A DNA stretch of 64,000 nt from Xylophilus ampelinus (GCF_901875635.1 NZ_CABFMN010000076.1:25150-89149), one strand, 5' to 3'. Shown: positions 27,962 to 38,165, counted from the first letter of the stretch. Numbers and translations: made by a program. The notes: generated by a model not told the origin, from the letters alone.

Positions 27962-28567
27962 CTAGTAGAGGTTGTATAAGCCCACGATAATGCCTCGAGC
28001 TCGGGCGATGTCGAGCATTTCGACGATGCCAATGAAAAACAAGAACCAGATCGAGTCGGCGACGTTGCGCATGAAGGCCGATACGTCGACTTCCCAAGTC
28101 TTGGGTGCGTGATGCAGCGACAGCCGAGGCCAGAACGTCGGCGTCTGTAGTTTGTACGCCTCGAAGTTCGCAAAATTTTGTGCCAAGAATCTCTCCTCGG
28201 AGGCCAGCACAGACGGGTAGTACAGGGCGAATAGCGCTGCGATCATCGCGCAAATGAGCAGAGACTCCGTAAGCGCCGCGATTCCCAGGAAGCCGATGAA
28301 ATTGAAGAAGTACAGGGGATGGCGACAGATGGCGTAGGGGCCGTTCACCACAAGTTCCTTGTTCTTGCGGCCCGAGATATACAGCGCGCACCACATGCGC
28401 CCCATGGCGGCACACGCCACGCAGAGCAAGCCGCTGAGCCGCAGAAGGTCGGACACCCAGGTGCCCGCCCAAGCGGGCCGCCCTGTCAGATAAATGGCGG
28501 CGATGGTCAGGAAGAAAATTCGCCACACCGCAATGCGGTGCCGGGCGAGCGTGTTGAGAAGTGGCAT
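27962..28567 (-). CDS. Isoprenylcysteine carboxyl methyltransferase (ICMT)-family membrane protein
   Basis: 201 residues from ATG 28567; starts at 28657 or 28696 would lengthen it and none has a clear ribosome site. Four to five transmembrane segments. The SAM-binding ICMT/PEMT block is present: VVNGPYAICRHPLYFFNF, then LASEERFLAQNFANFEAYK. In bacteria this family methylates lipids, quinone-like compounds or unknown membrane substrates. It stands alone among envelope genes; no partner gene indicates the substrate. Confidence 0.78.
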   Translation of the reverse strand: MPLLNTLARHRIAVWRIFFLTIAAIYLTGRPAWAGTWVSDLLRLSGLLCVACAAMGRMWCALYISGRKNKELVVNGPYAICRHPLYFFNFIGFLGIAALTESLLICAMIAALFALYYPSVLASEERFLAQNFANFEAYKLQTPTFWPRLSLHHAPKTWEVDVSAFMRNVADSIWFLFFIGIVEMLDIARARGIIVGLYNLY

Positions 28568-29448
28568 TGCGTTGAGCGGTGGTTTTAGGAGACGGCTTTT
28601 CGCAGGCGCGCCTATGAGAACTTGGCGCACCAAAGCGGCCTCGCGGCTAGTTGCCATCCCGTGCTTGCAAGTCTTCTCGCCCGATGTGACGGCCATGTTT
28701 CGTGACTGCGCGAATGTCGGTCAAAAGCGCGTCCAGTGCGCCGGATGACCACGATGTAATCACGTGGCAATGTGGCCGTTATCTTGGGGGTGAGTGTTTC
28801 GTAATCTCCACGCAATGCTCTTGGCAGAATAGCCGCCTAAAGTCGACTCATGCCTATCAACGATCAACGCTCGCAGGTCGGGTCGGCGCCGTGTGCCGGT
28901 GACCATTTTGTGGTTTGGCGAGTCGGCGAATGTGCGTGCTCGAACCACATAAATAACGCGCACGGCCGAGTGGTTCCCGCCCGAGGTCGTAGCAGTGCCC
29001 CACCGAAGTTACCTACCTCCCAAGGCATGCTTTGGCTGAGGGGTCGATTCCTCTCGAGGCGTGAACTGTGGGAACGCAAGATCAATGTGCCGCAGAAGGT
29101 TGCAATTCTGAAGCGCGCTGGCATCGTCATGCCGCCGCTGCCGAGTAGCAAAACCTTCCTGCTTGGCAACCAGAGGGTGGGTCTTTGTGTCGGGGACAGC
29201 GATAGCCTTTTTGACTACCGGACCGCAATGTTTGCGTGGCGTCAGGCGATCAATGGCCTATACCGTGCCTTTCGTGGAACCTCGGCATCCGCCACCAGGT
29301 ATGGATCCGGCCTATCGATGTGGTAACACCCGAGGTACGACGCTTTCGGTCCTGGCGGCCTAGGGTCGCTTCGTCCTATGGTTGTGCAGTTTTCCTGTCG
29401 ATGTAGTGTGGCGAAGGAGTCTCGGCATGCGCGAGCAACGAACCAACA
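28568..29448. other. Stretch with box B and one doubtful open frame
   Basis: About 880 bases. It contains box B (28742-28761). An open frame at 28850-29326 (158 codons) begins 89 bases after the box in the same orientation, as the DUF4148 genes do after theirs. The predicted protein has no signal peptide, no family resemblance and no ribosome site. A small palindrome CCAAGGCATGCTTTGG lies near 29020. Confidence 0.35.
28742..28761 (+). promoter_or_regulatory. Putative response-regulator box B
   Basis: CGGATGAC CACGA TGTAATC on the plus strand. It is identical to box A in both half-sites and 5-base spacing. It lies between the ICMT-like gene (175 bases from its chosen start, opposite orientation) and the doubtful frame at 28850. 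Confidence 0.45.
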
Positions 29449-30573
29449 ATGAATAAACAGGCCATCCTTTCCCATCCTTGGTTCATCCCAGCAGCAGCGG
29501 CGTTGATTGCAGTTCCCCTGTCATTGGGCCTTCAATGGCTCGTGGGGGGGGTGCTGCGACGGCTGACCAGAAGAGCGCCTGCACTCAATTCGGTGGTTGT
29601 GGCGGCGGCACCGGCCGTGCGATTCGCACTGCCGTTGATTGCGCTTCAGTTGATATGGCAAGGAGCTCCCGATGAGCTGCGATTCATCGATGGGCTGCGT
29701 CATGGGACGGCGTTGTTGCTAATTGGTGCATTGACTTGGTTGGCGGTGCGGGCGGTCAACGGGTTGGCTGACGGAATCTTCGCCCGGCGGCCGGACGATG
29801 CGCAAGACAGTCTCCAGGCTCGCCGCGTGCTGACCCAAGCGCGTGTGCTGGCACGGACCGCCAACACCATGCTGCTGTTGGCTGGGGGCGCATTGATGCT
29901 CATGACCTTTCCGGGGGCTAAGAAGTTCGGTGCCAGCTTGCTGGCTTCGGCGGGGTTGATTGGGATCATTGCGGGTCTCGCGGCCAAGCCCTTGTTTAGC
30001 AACCTGATCGCCAGCCTCCAGATCGCGCTGTCGCAGCCGATTCATCTGGACGACGTGCTCGTTGTCGAAGGCGAATGGGGTCGGGTGGAGGAGATCAATG
30101 GAACGTTCGTTGTATTGCGAATTTGGGACGACCGGCGGCTGATCCTTCCGCTGAGCTATTTCATTGACAAACCTTTTCAGAACTGGACGCGTAACTCGGC
30201 GCAACTTTTAGGCTCGGTATTCATCTATGTTGATTTCCGACTGCCGCTGGCGCCGGTGCGGGCGGAGGTAGAACGTCTGATTCGGTCGGCCCCAGAGTGG
30301 GATGGTCGATTCTTCGGTCTGCAGGTCACTGATGCTACTGAGCGCAGCATGCAACTTCGCATACTGTGCACCGCGGCGTCATCGGGTCTGGCATTTGATC
30401 TGCGCTGTAAAGTGCGGGAGGGGGTCATCGACTTCTTGCAGCGCGAGTACCCCGAATGCCTGCCGCGGCTGCGTGTGGATGCTGAGAGCTCTGAAGGTCC
30501 GGAACGGACCGCCGGCAGTTCGTGGGTGTCGGCTCGGGTGATCAGCCAAGAGGACGCGCAAGGCGATCGATGA
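29449..30573 (+). CDS. MscS-family mechanosensitive channel
   Basis: 374 residues. Four transmembrane segments; the pore-lining helix and following beta domain show ASLLASAGLIGIIAGLAAKP, LFSNLIASLQIALSQPIHLD, VEGEWGRVEEI and VLRIWDDRRLILPLSYF, all typical of MscS. The channel opens under membrane tension and protects from osmotic downshock. No close operon partner. The C-terminal tail is short and polar. Confidence 0.93.
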   Translation: MNKQAILSHPWFIPAAAALIAVPLSLGLQWLVGGVLRRLTRRAPALNSVVVAAAPAVRFALPLIALQLIWQGAPDELRFIDGLRHGTALLLIGALTWLAVRAVNGLADGIFARRPDDAQDSLQARRVLTQARVLARTANTMLLLAGGALMLMTFPGAKKFGASLLASAGLIGIIAGLAAKPLFSNLIASLQIALSQPIHLDDVLVVEGEWGRVEEINGTFVVLRIWDDRRLILPLSYFIDKPFQNWTRNSAQLLGSVFIYVDFRLPLAPVRAEVERLIRSAPEWDGRFFGLQVTDATERSMQLRILCTAASSGLAFDLRCKVREGVIDFLQREYPECLPRLRVDAESSEGPERTAGSSWVSARVISQEDAQGDR

Positions 30574-30812
30574 CAACGGTCGTGTGAACGCAGATGGCGA
30601 TGGTTGGCGTCATGGGTTGGCCCACCTGCAGGTTTTGCGGGCATCAGCGTTCACGACCGCGAAGGCTTGTCGAGGAAGCATGCCTCTGCCGACCTGCGGA
30701 CACAGTCGGCGCCGGGTAGTTTCGGTACGGCGCTTGCAGAGGACCGCCTGAATTTGGGATGGCGCGCCCCTCGCCGCAAGAGGCAAGCGCGGGAGCGGGA
30801 CCATCGACGGGA

Positions 30813-31247
30813 TCAGTTCGCAAAGACGTCTAGCTGGCTGGCGATGTGTTCCAGCACCCGGGCGACTGTACGGGCGTCTTCTGACGAAACACCACGAACC
30901 AGTGCACATTCCTTTTCTCGCACGGAAGGCTCTGTCTGTATCAGGAATGACTTTCCGGCCGCAGTCAACGCCACGCTGACATGGCGTTTGGTTCGCGTTA
31001 CACGGAGCAAGTGTTTCTCCTCCAGGTGCTGCACGGCTCGGCTGACCACACTTTTGTGGATGAGCGCGTCTGCGCAAATTTCTCCAATTGTGCTTTTTTC
31101 TTGCTTCTTTGCAAAAAGAAGAATTCTCCACTCATTAATGCCAAGTCCAAATTCCTGAACGAGATATTCGGAATATAGAGACGAAATTCGCGTGCCTGTG
31201 TGTGCGACCCATTTGAACAATGTGGATTCATCGAAATTTGAGTTCAT
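30813..31247 (-). CDS. MarR-family transcriptional regulator
   Basis: 144 residues from ATG 31247; the open frame continues to 31589 but that part is Pro/Arg-rich and non-coding. Winged-helix core: LGINEWRILLFAKKQEKSTI, GEICADALIHKSVVSRAVQH and LVTRTKRHVSVALTAAGK-like wing residues. MarR proteins bind small ligands or respond to oxidation and repress neighbouring genes. It is divergent from the porin gene at 31589, so control of that porin is plausible. Confidence 0.88.
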   Translation of the reverse strand: MNSNFDESTLFKWVAHTGTRISSLYSEYLVQEFGLGINEWRILLFAKKQEKSTIGEICADALIHKSVVSRAVQHLEEKHLLRVTRTKRHVSVALTAAGKSFLIQTEPSVREKECALVRGVSSEDARTVARVLEHIASQLDVFAN

Positions 31248-31588
31248 CTTCTTTGGTGGGGTGAAGTGATTGTGTGTATGGTCTCTGCGGCGGTGATAGA
31301 TTTCGCCATGGACGACGTGAGGCGGCGAGGTCTTGGTGTGTCCCGGACCGGGCGGCCGGGGGGAGTGGCGGCCCCTTGAGAGGGCGAGCGTTGCACGCGA
31401 ACAACGCAAAATTGGAAAAATTGCGAGCGCAGGCCGATTTGCTTTGCGCTTCAGCGCGGAGTCTGGCGCAATAGAGGCAACTTCCCAAAAGGAGGTTGGC
31501 CCGGGGCCCGGTGGGAGCACAAAGAAGTGCCCAGCACAGTGAGCCCTCCGCACCGGCGCCCTATGTCTTAACCTTGGAGAAACTTGCA
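31248..31588. other. Divergent promoter region of marR-like gene and porin
   Basis: 341 bases without a gene. It holds the promoters of both divergent genes, and AT-rich patches near 31250 and 31410 could be promoters. I could not identify a clear MarR dyad. GGAGA at 31575-31579 is the porin ribosome site. Confidence 0.4.
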
Positions 31589-32851
31589 ATGAAAAAATCC
31601 CTCGTTGCTCTGGCTGCCCTGGCTGTTGCCGGCGTTGCCTCGGCGCAGTCGTCGGTGACCCTGTTCGGTATCGTTGACGCTTCCGTCAGCAGCGTGACGA
31701 ACAAGAGCGACCTGTACATCGCCAACCCGTTCGCTAGCCCGCTCGCAACCTTCGGTCTGCCTGGCTCGATCAAGACCAGCAAGACCGGCCTGAACAACTC
31801 GGCCTACAACTCGAGCCGTCTGGGCTTCCGTGGTACGGAAGACCTGGGTGGTGGCATGGCTGCCAGCTTCTGGCTCGAAGCCGGCCTGAACAACGACGAC
31901 GGTTCCGTCGGCGGTGGCACGGCATTCAGCTCGAACGCTTCTGGCATGTTCAACCGTCGTTCGACGGTGAGCCTGTCGGGTGGTTTCGGTGAACTGCGTC
32001 TGGGTCGCGACTACAAGCCGACGTTCTGGAACTACACCGTGTTCGATCCGTTCGGCACCGTGGGTTCGGGTACCGCCCTGATCCAGAAGGCAGCTGGCCT
32101 GGAAGCTTCGAACGTTCGCGCTTCGAATTCCATCGGCTACTTCCTGCCCCCGAACCTGGGTGGTTTCTACGGCCAGGTGCAGTACGCTTTCAGCGAGCAA
32201 GCCAAGGCTGACGATGGTCTGCAGGGCGCATTCAACAACAACAGCCGTGGTGGCCGTTACGTTGGTGGCCGTTTCGGCTACGCCAACGGCCCCCTGGACG
32301 TTGCTGTCGCCTACGGTCAGCAAAACAACACGTCGAACTACAACCTCGGCACCGACACCAACGCCAAGAACTTCAACGTTGGCGCTAGCTACGATTTCGG
32401 CGTCGTGAAGCTGTTCGGTCAAGCCGGCCAGATCAAGCAAAAGGTTGACTACTCGGGCGCCAACGAGCCCCTGTTCAACCCGGCCACCAAGTCGACCGGC
32501 TACCTGCTGGGTGTGACCGTTCCGGTCGGTGCTGGTCTGATCCGCGCTTCGTACGGCAAGGTCAAGCTGAAGACCGACGTGAACCCCTTCACGTTCAACT
32601 TCTTCAACACGCAGCAAGACCCCAAGGCTGACCAGATCGCCATTGGCTACGTGCACAACCTGTCGAAGCGTACGGCTCTGTACGCCACCGGCACGTACGT
32701 GAAGAACAAGAACGGCGCTGGCTTCACGGCTGGTTCGGCCAACATCGACGTTCCGTTCGCGACCGCCTACACCTCGGCGTTCGGCACGGCTGGCGTGTAC
32801 CGTCCGAAGACCTCGATCGGCTACGATCTGGGTATCCGTCACTCGTTCTGA
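31589..32851 (+). CDS. Gram-negative trimeric porin (Burkholderiales type)
   Basis: 420 residues. Signal peptide MKKSLVALAALAVAGVASAQ, then SSVTLFGIVDASVSSV, the standard first strand of this family, and 16 predicted beta strands ending in the outer-membrane signature SIGYDLGIRHSF with C-terminal Phe. The codons are strongly biased to a few triplets (TCG, GGC, AAC, CTG), as in highly expressed genes, unlike its neighbours. It is divergent from a MarR-type regulator and ends with a tight terminator. Confidence 0.95.
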   Translation: MKKSLVALAALAVAGVASAQSSVTLFGIVDASVSSVTNKSDLYIANPFASPLATFGLPGSIKTSKTGLNNSAYNSSRLGFRGTEDLGGGMAASFWLEAGLNNDDGSVGGGTAFSSNASGMFNRRSTVSLSGGFGELRLGRDYKPTFWNYTVFDPFGTVGSGTALIQKAAGLEASNVRASNSIGYFLPPNLGGFYGQVQYAFSEQAKADDGLQGAFNNNSRGGRYVGGRFGYANGPLDVAVAYGQQNNTSNYNLGTDTNAKNFNVGASYDFGVVKLFGQAGQIKQKVDYSGANEPLFNPATKSTGYLLGVTVPVGAGLIRASYGKVKLKTDVNPFTFNFFNTQQDPKADQIAIGYVHNLSKRTALYATGTYVKNKNGAGFTAGSANIDVPFATAYTSAFGTAGVYRPKTSIGYDLGIRHSF

Positions 32852-32857
32852 TCGACG

Positions 32858-32922
32858 ACTGGCTTCGGCCAGTCCGGATCGAGAGATCGAAGCCATCCGA
32901 CGAAAGTCGGATGGCTTTTTTT
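32858..32922 (+). terminator. Porin terminator with two hairpins
   Basis: A UUCG-tetraloop hairpin (ACTGGC TTCG GCCAGT, 32858-32873) precedes a 12-base-pair perfect stem AAGCCATCCGAC at 32890-32901 and its complement at 32906-32917. That stem has a GAAA loop and is followed by a T-run. Confidence 0.92.
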
Positions 32923-33484
32923 ATTCTGCTGCCGAGCATGGATTGGTGTCGCTCTTGGTCTAGCGGCGTTAGGTTGGCCTTGTTAGGTGGCTTTTAAACC
33001 GGGACCGGGCGGGCGGTTGCGCTGCTGAAGTCCTGCACGGGACGGCAGACAGCCGCGGCGCGCCTCAGCAGTGTTCTGGCCGCGGTGACCTTTAAATTTA
33101 GACCTGGGAGTAGGGAGTGGGAGCCGGGTACACGAAGAGGTGGCCAGGCTCGGCGTTCAGGTGAACGCCAATACAGAAGCTACGGCGCTACCGAGCTGGG
33201 ATGTCCGGCTTGCCGCGATGAACGCTCACTGATTGAGCGGGTCGGCTCCTATTGGAGACACGAACATACCCGTTCAGAGAGCTCGTGCTGCACGCGGTTG
33301 GTCTCCGTGCCGTCCCATATCCTCTCGGGGAGCGAGGGATCTGCGGACCCCTCGGACGATGTCCGCCGCGGAATGCGTGCAGCTTGTCAGGTCGGTGGCG
33401 TGCGGGTAGTCTTGCGCGAGGCCGGTCTGCCGCCAGCCCGCACACGTCTTTGTTCGCAGAATCGAGTAGTCAAGCCGGGCTGGA
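32923..33484. other. Gene-free stretch after the porin
   Basis: About 560 bases. A 160-codon open frame at 33085-33567 has the composition of non-coding GC-rich DNA and overlaps the eptA-like gene end. I see no further feature. Confidence 0.35.
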
Positions 33485-35203
33485 TCAATTCGCTGCTTGG
33501 CTGCACCCCGGCGCGGCGCGCGCGCGCGCGATCAGGTCCAAATCCGGCTTGTAAGCGGTGGTGCTGACACCATGGAACCCGATCAGCGTATGAAACAGGT
33601 TGTCGTGTGAGTACTGCGCCTGCGAAATCGCACTCAGGCAGCCTTCGGCAAGCTTAAGCGCTTTCGCGGCGGGCGGTGACAGCCATCCGAGCATCGGCAC
33701 CTCCTTCTGCTCGCGCGGGGCGAGTGATGGAGGAAGGCCATGCAGGTAGATATTGTTCTCGCCTAGGCTTTCTCCGTGATCGGACACGTAGATCACGGCG
33801 ATGTCTAGCCTGTCAGCGTTGTTGCGTGCGACGTCGACGACCTGCCGAATGACCGTGCTCGTGTAGTCGATGCTGTTGTCGTAGGTGTTCACCAGAGCCT
33901 CGCGGCTACATTGCTGGATGCGGTTGGTATCGCAAGTGGGCGTGAATCGGCCTGGCGCTGGGTAGCGTTTGAAATAGGAAGGCCCATGGCTGCCCATCAT
34001 GTGCAACACAACAAGAGCATCGGTATCTGTCGCGTGCAGCTCGTCCTTCAGGGACTGCACCAAGATGCCATCATGACAACCGCTTTCAGAGCACAGGCTG
34101 GCACTATCGGGGGTGGGCGCTGGCGCGCGTGTGGGCACGCGGGCGCAGACACCTTTGCATCCAGAGTTGTTCTCCAGCCACGTTACCTGCACGCCCGTCC
34201 GCTGGAGTACATCAAGCGCATTTTCACGGGCCTGCGCTTGAGACACGGAAAACGTATCTGCGCCGATGTTTGAGAACATGCAAGGCAAGGACGTTGCCGT
34301 GTCTGTTCCGCAAGATGTCACACGAGGAAAATAGGTGATCCCGGATTGCGCAAGGTCACGATTGGTGTCTCTGCCGTAGCCGCCAAGCGAAAAATTCGCG
34401 GCCCGCGCGGTCTCTCCGACCAAGAGGACAAGCACGCGCGGCCTTGACGCGGGTGAGGGTACCAATTTGGCATCTGGTGCGACCTTGGTCAATGTGACTG
34501 GCGCCGACGTGGCGCCCTTGAAGTGGCCGAGCACGGCGTTGATGTAGTTGCTCGGTACGAGTTGCAGACGCAATTCGCGGTGATTGCGGAAGGTCGTGGC
34601 GAGGGTGCCATACGAAGTCGTCAGCAGTAGTGCAGCCACAGCGAGGCCGGCCACTGCGAGACCCACTGTCTGTTTGGATGCTCCCCAAATGCCGCTTCTG
34701 CGTGTTCTGATGAGGAGGAGAAATAGGGCTGGTACGAGACCGCGGATCGTGAGATCTGCGAGGGCCGACCAAGACACAAGTTCTCTGACTTCCCGCGTGT
34801 CGGTCTCAATGGCATTGCGCACCATGTTCTTGTCGATCAGCACGCCCCAGCCATCAACGTAGTGAGCAATCCCGCCAGACGCGATCATCAACAGGGCGAC
34901 GACCGCCGCGCCGAGTCGGTGGGAGAGCAGGGGGCGTAGCGCGGCACCAAACAGCAATACCAGAACAAGTGCGACGCCCATGCCCGCGGCGATCTGCTGA
35001 AATGCCGTGCCTGGTCGGGCCGCCATGAACGTGCGCCAAAAGCCGAAGTTGTCCAGAAGGACCAGCCAAGCTGCGGCAGCTAGGCTCAGGAGCAGGGGCG
35101 AGGTTCCGGCAGTGGCGAGACGCGTTATGTGGGGTGATTTACTGGGCATGCGTGGCACCAAGTGCGGGGCTGCGAGCAAGGCCTGGGGGTGCTTGTCGCT
35201 CAT
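33485..35203 (-). CDS. eptA: Phosphoethanolamine-lipid A transferase (EptA type)
   Basis: 572 residues from ATG 35203; ATG 35149 is an equally possible start and neither has a strong ribosome site. Five N-terminal transmembrane helices are followed by a periplasmic sulfatase-like domain. Motifs: VLLVGETARAANFSLGGYGR with a Glu metal ligand, the nucleophile Thr in SCGTDTATSLPCMFSN, VLHMMGSHGPSYFKRYP, and VSDHGESLGENNIYLHGLP. It moves phosphoethanolamine from phosphatidylethanolamine to lipid A phosphate and lowers surface charge. EptA genes are often controlled by two-component systems; one starts less than 1 kb away but faces it across another gene. Confidence 0.93.
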   Translation of the reverse strand: MSDKHPQALLAAPHLVPRMPSKSPHITRLATAGTSPLLLSLAAAAWLVLLDNFGFWRTFMAARPGTAFQQIAAGMGVALVLVLLFGAALRPLLSHRLGAAVVALLMIASGGIAHYVDGWGVLIDKNMVRNAIETDTREVRELVSWSALADLTIRGLVPALFLLLIRTRRSGIWGASKQTVGLAVAGLAVAALLLTTSYGTLATTFRNHRELRLQLVPSNYINAVLGHFKGATSAPVTLTKVAPDAKLVPSPASRPRVLVLLVGETARAANFSLGGYGRDTNRDLAQSGITYFPRVTSCGTDTATSLPCMFSNIGADTFSVSQAQARENALDVLQRTGVQVTWLENNSGCKGVCARVPTRAPAPTPDSASLCSESGCHDGILVQSLKDELHATDTDALVVLHMMGSHGPSYFKRYPAPGRFTPTCDTNRIQQCSREALVNTYDNSIDYTSTVIRQVVDVARNNADRLDIAVIYVSDHGESLGENNIYLHGLPPSLAPREQKEVPMLGWLSPPAAKALKLAEGCLSAISQAQYSHDNLFHTLIGFHGVSTTAYKPDLDLIARARAAPGCSQAAN

Positions 35204-35664
35204 ATGTGGGCACGTTCGAGGCGTGAAGCAGCGCGCAGATCGTGACGGCAAGCCGCAGGCCGTGCACGGCGAGTCCCTTCATTTCACCGGTCGGGCCGTC
35301 CTGAGCTGCCGCGGACGATTCAGGCCAATTCGCCGCCGCGCACGGACATTGAGGAGTGAGTCAGCCACTGTTGGTGGCTGCTGCGGCTGATCTGCGCCAT
35401 TGCCGTTGCGCGCTACAGCTCAACCTTTGAGGGTACGAAGTAAAACTGGCGTTCGCCTAACGGCAACATTACTTATCGGTAATCTGCGTGTCACGTGTGC
35501 CGTTGGACACGTTTTGAGCCGAAAACAAAGCCGCCGTTGATTTAGCTCTCTTACATAGAAATGACACACATGTAATGGCCGCGTCCACAAAGCGATGGGT
35601 TCGGTTTCTAAAGTTGTCAACACACTGTGGTCAGGGGATCGCGGTGCAACCTTAGGAGACCGTC
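35204..35664. other. Divergent promoter region of eptA and a DUF4148-like gene
   Basis: 461 bases without a gene. It contains box C (35558-35577) 88 bases before the plus-strand start. TTAGGAG at 35652-35658 is a good ribosome site for that gene. AT-rich blocks near 35465 and 35540 may hold promoters. Confidence 0.5.
35558..35577 (+). promoter_or_regulatory. Putative response-regulator box C
   Basis: GAAATGAC ACACA TGTAATG on the plus strand, 88 bases before the start of the DUF4148-like gene, in the same orientation and distance class as boxes A and E. It also lies about 355 bases upstream of the eptA start. Confidence 0.55.
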
Positions 35665-36048
35665 ATGCGCAATGCTTATCGTCACGTCGCTACCCTTGCC
35701 GCTGCCACGGCCGCAGCGTTCTTTCTTTCACCGGCCATGGCTGCGGGCGCGTTCCACCCGCAAAACGGTGAGGTTGGGGCGACCTTTCATCCTGATCATG
35801 TGAGCTCGAAGTCCCGAGACCAGGTCAACACCGAGCTGGTGGCAGCGACCCAATTGCCCGCGTGGCAGCCGCTGATCTCGCGCGGTGCACCGTGGCCAAT
35901 CGCAAAGACCGGTCCGGGCCTGACGCGCGAACAGGTCAATGCGGAGCTGCAAGCTGCAATGAAGACGCCCGCCTGGGATCGTGTGGGCCGATTGGGGGCC
36001 CCATGGCCGACGCCGGCGGTGACGGGCTCGCAAGCGTCTACTCGCTGA
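35665..36048 (+). CDS. DUF4148-like secreted protein with two repeats
   Basis: 127 residues. Signal peptide to about residue 27 (ending AMAA), then two tandem copies of a ~35-residue unit: SRDQVNTELVAATQLPAW...RGAPWP and TREQVNAELQAAMKTPAWDR...LGAPWP. The unit's (S/T)RxQVNxEL start is the DUF4148 pattern. Ribosome site TTAGGAG is well placed. Function unknown; likely periplasmic. It lies under box C, linking it to the other DUF4148 genes in the window. Confidence 0.8.
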   Translation: MRNAYRHVATLAAATAAAFFLSPAMAAGAFHPQNGEVGATFHPDHVSSKSRDQVNTELVAATQLPAWQPLISRGAPWPIAKTGPGLTREQVNAELQAAMKTPAWDRVGRLGAPWPTPAVTGSQASTR

Positions 36049-36153
36049 GCGCATCGGTCGGTGGGTGACTGCAAGGAATCAGGAGGCAATGCCTCCTGAG
36101 CTCAGGTTCCTGCCGAATCGTGATGCGGGAGTGCTATGGGGCCTGGTGGGCTG

Positions 36154-37485
36154 CTACGAGTTACCTGGGCCAGCAGATGCTCGCAATGTAAGGCCGATGC
36201 GTGTGACGCCCTCGCGGCTCTCAGCAAACGTGCGGCCGCCATGCATGCGAGCGATCGCCGCAACAATGGCAAGGCCAAGCCCGTGGTGTGTTGCCGATCC
36301 CGCGCGCGAAGGCTCAGCGCGATAGAACCGCTCGAACAACCGCGGTATGGCCTCTGAAGGGATGTCGGGACCTACATTTTGCACCACGAGCCTGATCTGA
36401 TCACCCTGTGAGTCGATGGTCACACGGACCACCGACCCCCGTGTGGCATACCGCGTGGCATTGCTGACCAGGTTGGAGACCGCTCGACGTACCAAGCCTG
36501 TGTCCACGGAGAGCACACGTTCGCCGCTGATCTCCACTTTCAGATGCGCGTCTTCCAGCGCGGCTTCCTGGAATTCGGCCACCGCCATCACCTGTGCTGC
36601 AAGACTGACGGGTTGACCACGTCTCGCCTGCGCCCCACGGTCCGCCTTGGACAAGAACAGCATGTCCGTAACAATCGTGGTGAGCCGCCTGGCCTCCTCC
36701 AACTGCGACTCGAGGACGTTTTTCAACTCCTCAAGCGTTCGATCCCTGCCGAGCTCGATCTCGGCCTGTGCGATCAAGTTGGAAAGCGGGGTACGCAATT
36801 CATGCGCAACATCTGCATTGAATGCCTCCAGTTGCGCATAAGCAGCCTCAACACGCCCCAGCAAGCCGTTGAACTGCGCAATCCAAGGTTGCAATTCGCG
36901 CGCGTAGCCATTCGGCTCGATGCGATGTCCGGGGTGATCAGGCCCGGCGGCTCCAGTTTCCTGTGCAAGCCGCTTCAGCGGCCGCAGCCCGCGACGCACC
37001 AACAACGCCCCCGTCAGCGAGATGACCGCGGTTCCCAAGGCAGCCGAGCCCGTCAAAGTCCACGCTAACCGCATCAGCAGGATATTGTCGCTGCCGATGT
37101 CCAGGCTCATGTCCAACTCAATGGGCTTTCCTTCAAGCTGGAGCTCGGCCAACGTGGAGGTCCTCAATTCCCAGTTCCGCCCGGTAGGTCGCGCACCGGT
37201 GACGTATAGTGACTGATTGCCTACGCGTAGCGAGATGCCAGCGTCGGAGTGGGACTGGAAATAGTCGTCTAGCTTGTGCCGCAGGGCGTTCAGGTTCAGT
37301 GGCTGTACGGTCTCGCGCACGACGTGCTCGACGATGTCAGCGTGCCGGACGAACTCTTCCTGATGTTTGAGCTGAAAGCTCCAGAACGTTGCGGCATAGA
37401 CGCCAGCGCAGATAAGGCTTAGTCCAATCAGCGTCTGAACCGCGAACCATCGCGACAGGGAGCTCTGGATCGAGGCGATGCTCAT
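36154..37485 (-). CDS. Heavy-metal-type sensor histidine kinase (CzcS/CopS-like)
   Basis: 443 residues. Transmembrane segments near 15-36 and 140-163 enclose a periplasmic loop of about 100 residues. HAMP follows, then the H-box [20 protein letters not shown] with His228. This H-box wording is typical of heavy-metal kinases of the CusS/IrlS/CzcS group. The catalytic part has [15 protein letters not shown], the atypical G1 VQNVGPDIP and [18 protein letters not shown]. The ATG overlaps the regulator stop (ATGA). The metal sensed cannot be read from the loop; copper or zinc are usual. Confidence 0.92.
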   Translation of the reverse strand: MSIASIQSSLSRWFAVQTLIGLSLICAGVYAATFWSFQLKHQEEFVRHADIVEHVVRETVQPLNLNALRHKLDDYFQSHSDAGISLRVGNQSLYVTGARPTGRNWELRTSTLAELQLEGKPIELDMSLDIGSDNILLMRLAWTLTGSAALGTAVISLTGALLVRRGLRPLKRLAQETGAAGPDHPGHRIEPNGYARELQPWIAQFNGLLGRVEAAYAQLEAFNADVAHELRTPLSNLIAQAEIELGRDRTLEELKNVLESQLEEARRLTTIVTDMLFLSKADRGAQARRGQPVSLAAQVMAVAEFQEAALEDAHLKVEISGERVLSVDTGLVRRAVSNLVSNATRYATRGSVVRVTIDSQGDQIRLVVQNVGPDIPSEAIPRLFERFYRAEPSRAGSATHHGLGLAIVAAIARMHGGRTFAESREGVTRIGLTLRASAGPGNS

Positions 37486-38165
37486 CCGCCGACAGCTGGT
37501 CGATGTTCCAGAACGTATCCCATGCCGCGTACCGTGTGGAGCAGCTTGTCGTCGAACGGGTCGTCGATCTTGCTGCGCAGGCGCCGTATCGCTACCTCGA
37601 CGACATTCGTTTCACTGTCGAAATTCATGCCCCAAACTTGATCAGCCAAGATCGCGCGCGAAAGAATCTGGCCCTGCCGTCTCAACAGCAGAGACAGGAG
37701 AGAAAACTCCTTGGCCGTCAAGTCAAGACGTTTCCCTGCGCGTGTAGCGCGACGGGTCGTGAGATCCAGTTGCAAGTCAGCCAGTGCGTACCTGCTCGCC
37801 TCCTGCATGGGGCTGCGTCGGAGCAGGGCACGAACGCGCGCGAGCAACTCAGTGAATGCAAATGGCTTCGCCAAGTAGTCGTCTGCGCCGCTTTCAAGAC
37901 CTCGGACACGGTCTTCCACATCGTCTCGGGCCGTCAACATCAACACTGGCACCTTGCTGGAAACGCGAAGTTCTTGCAGCACTTGAAAGCCGTCAATGCC
38001 GGGGAGCATGATGTCCAGGATGACGGCATCGTAGTTACCCGTCTGAGCCAAGGCCAAGCCTTGGGTGCCCTCTCGGGCGAGGTCAACATTGAACCCGCTC
38101 TCGACCAAGCCTTTGCGCAAATAGTCGCCAAGCTTCTCTTCGTCCTCGACGACCAAAAGGTGCAT
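37482..38165 (-). CDS. Heavy-metal-type response regulator (CzcR/CopR/IrlR-like)
   Basis: 227 residues, OmpR family. Receiver: acidic pocket VVEDEEK, phospho-acceptor Asp51 in [17 protein letters not shown], and Lys in [17 protein letters not shown]-terminal winged helix with [20 protein letters not shown] and RGMGYVLE. The [11 protein letters not shown] recognition helix is the one common to metal-responsive regulators. A box-like site (D) lies 38 bases upstream of its start, which suggests autoregulation, and box E lies before the next DUF4148 gene. It is the favoured binder of the boxes. Confidence 0.92.
   Translation of the reverse strand: MHLLVVEDEEKLGDYLRKGLVESGFNVDLAREGTQGLALAQTGNYDAVILDIMLPGIDGFQVLQELRVSSKVPVLMLTARDDVEDRVRGLESGADDYLAKPFAFTELLARVRALLRRSPMQEASRYALADLQLDLTTRRATRAGKRLDLTAKEFSLLSLLLRRQGQILSRAILADQVWGMNFDSETNVVEVAIRRLRSKIDDPFDDKLLHTVRGMGYVLEHRPAVGG

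Noticed and set aside
29000..29080. tRNA-like stretch (GGGGTCGATTCC near a small hairpin)
   Set aside because: The T-loop would be the wrong size and no acceptor or anticodon arms can be paired.
31568..32896. 442-codon minus-strand frame opposite the first porin
   Set aside because: Caused by the extreme codon bias of a highly expressed porin; no independent evidence.
33085..33567. 160-codon frame between porin and eptA
   Set aside because: Overlaps the end of eptA on the other strand and has non-coding composition.
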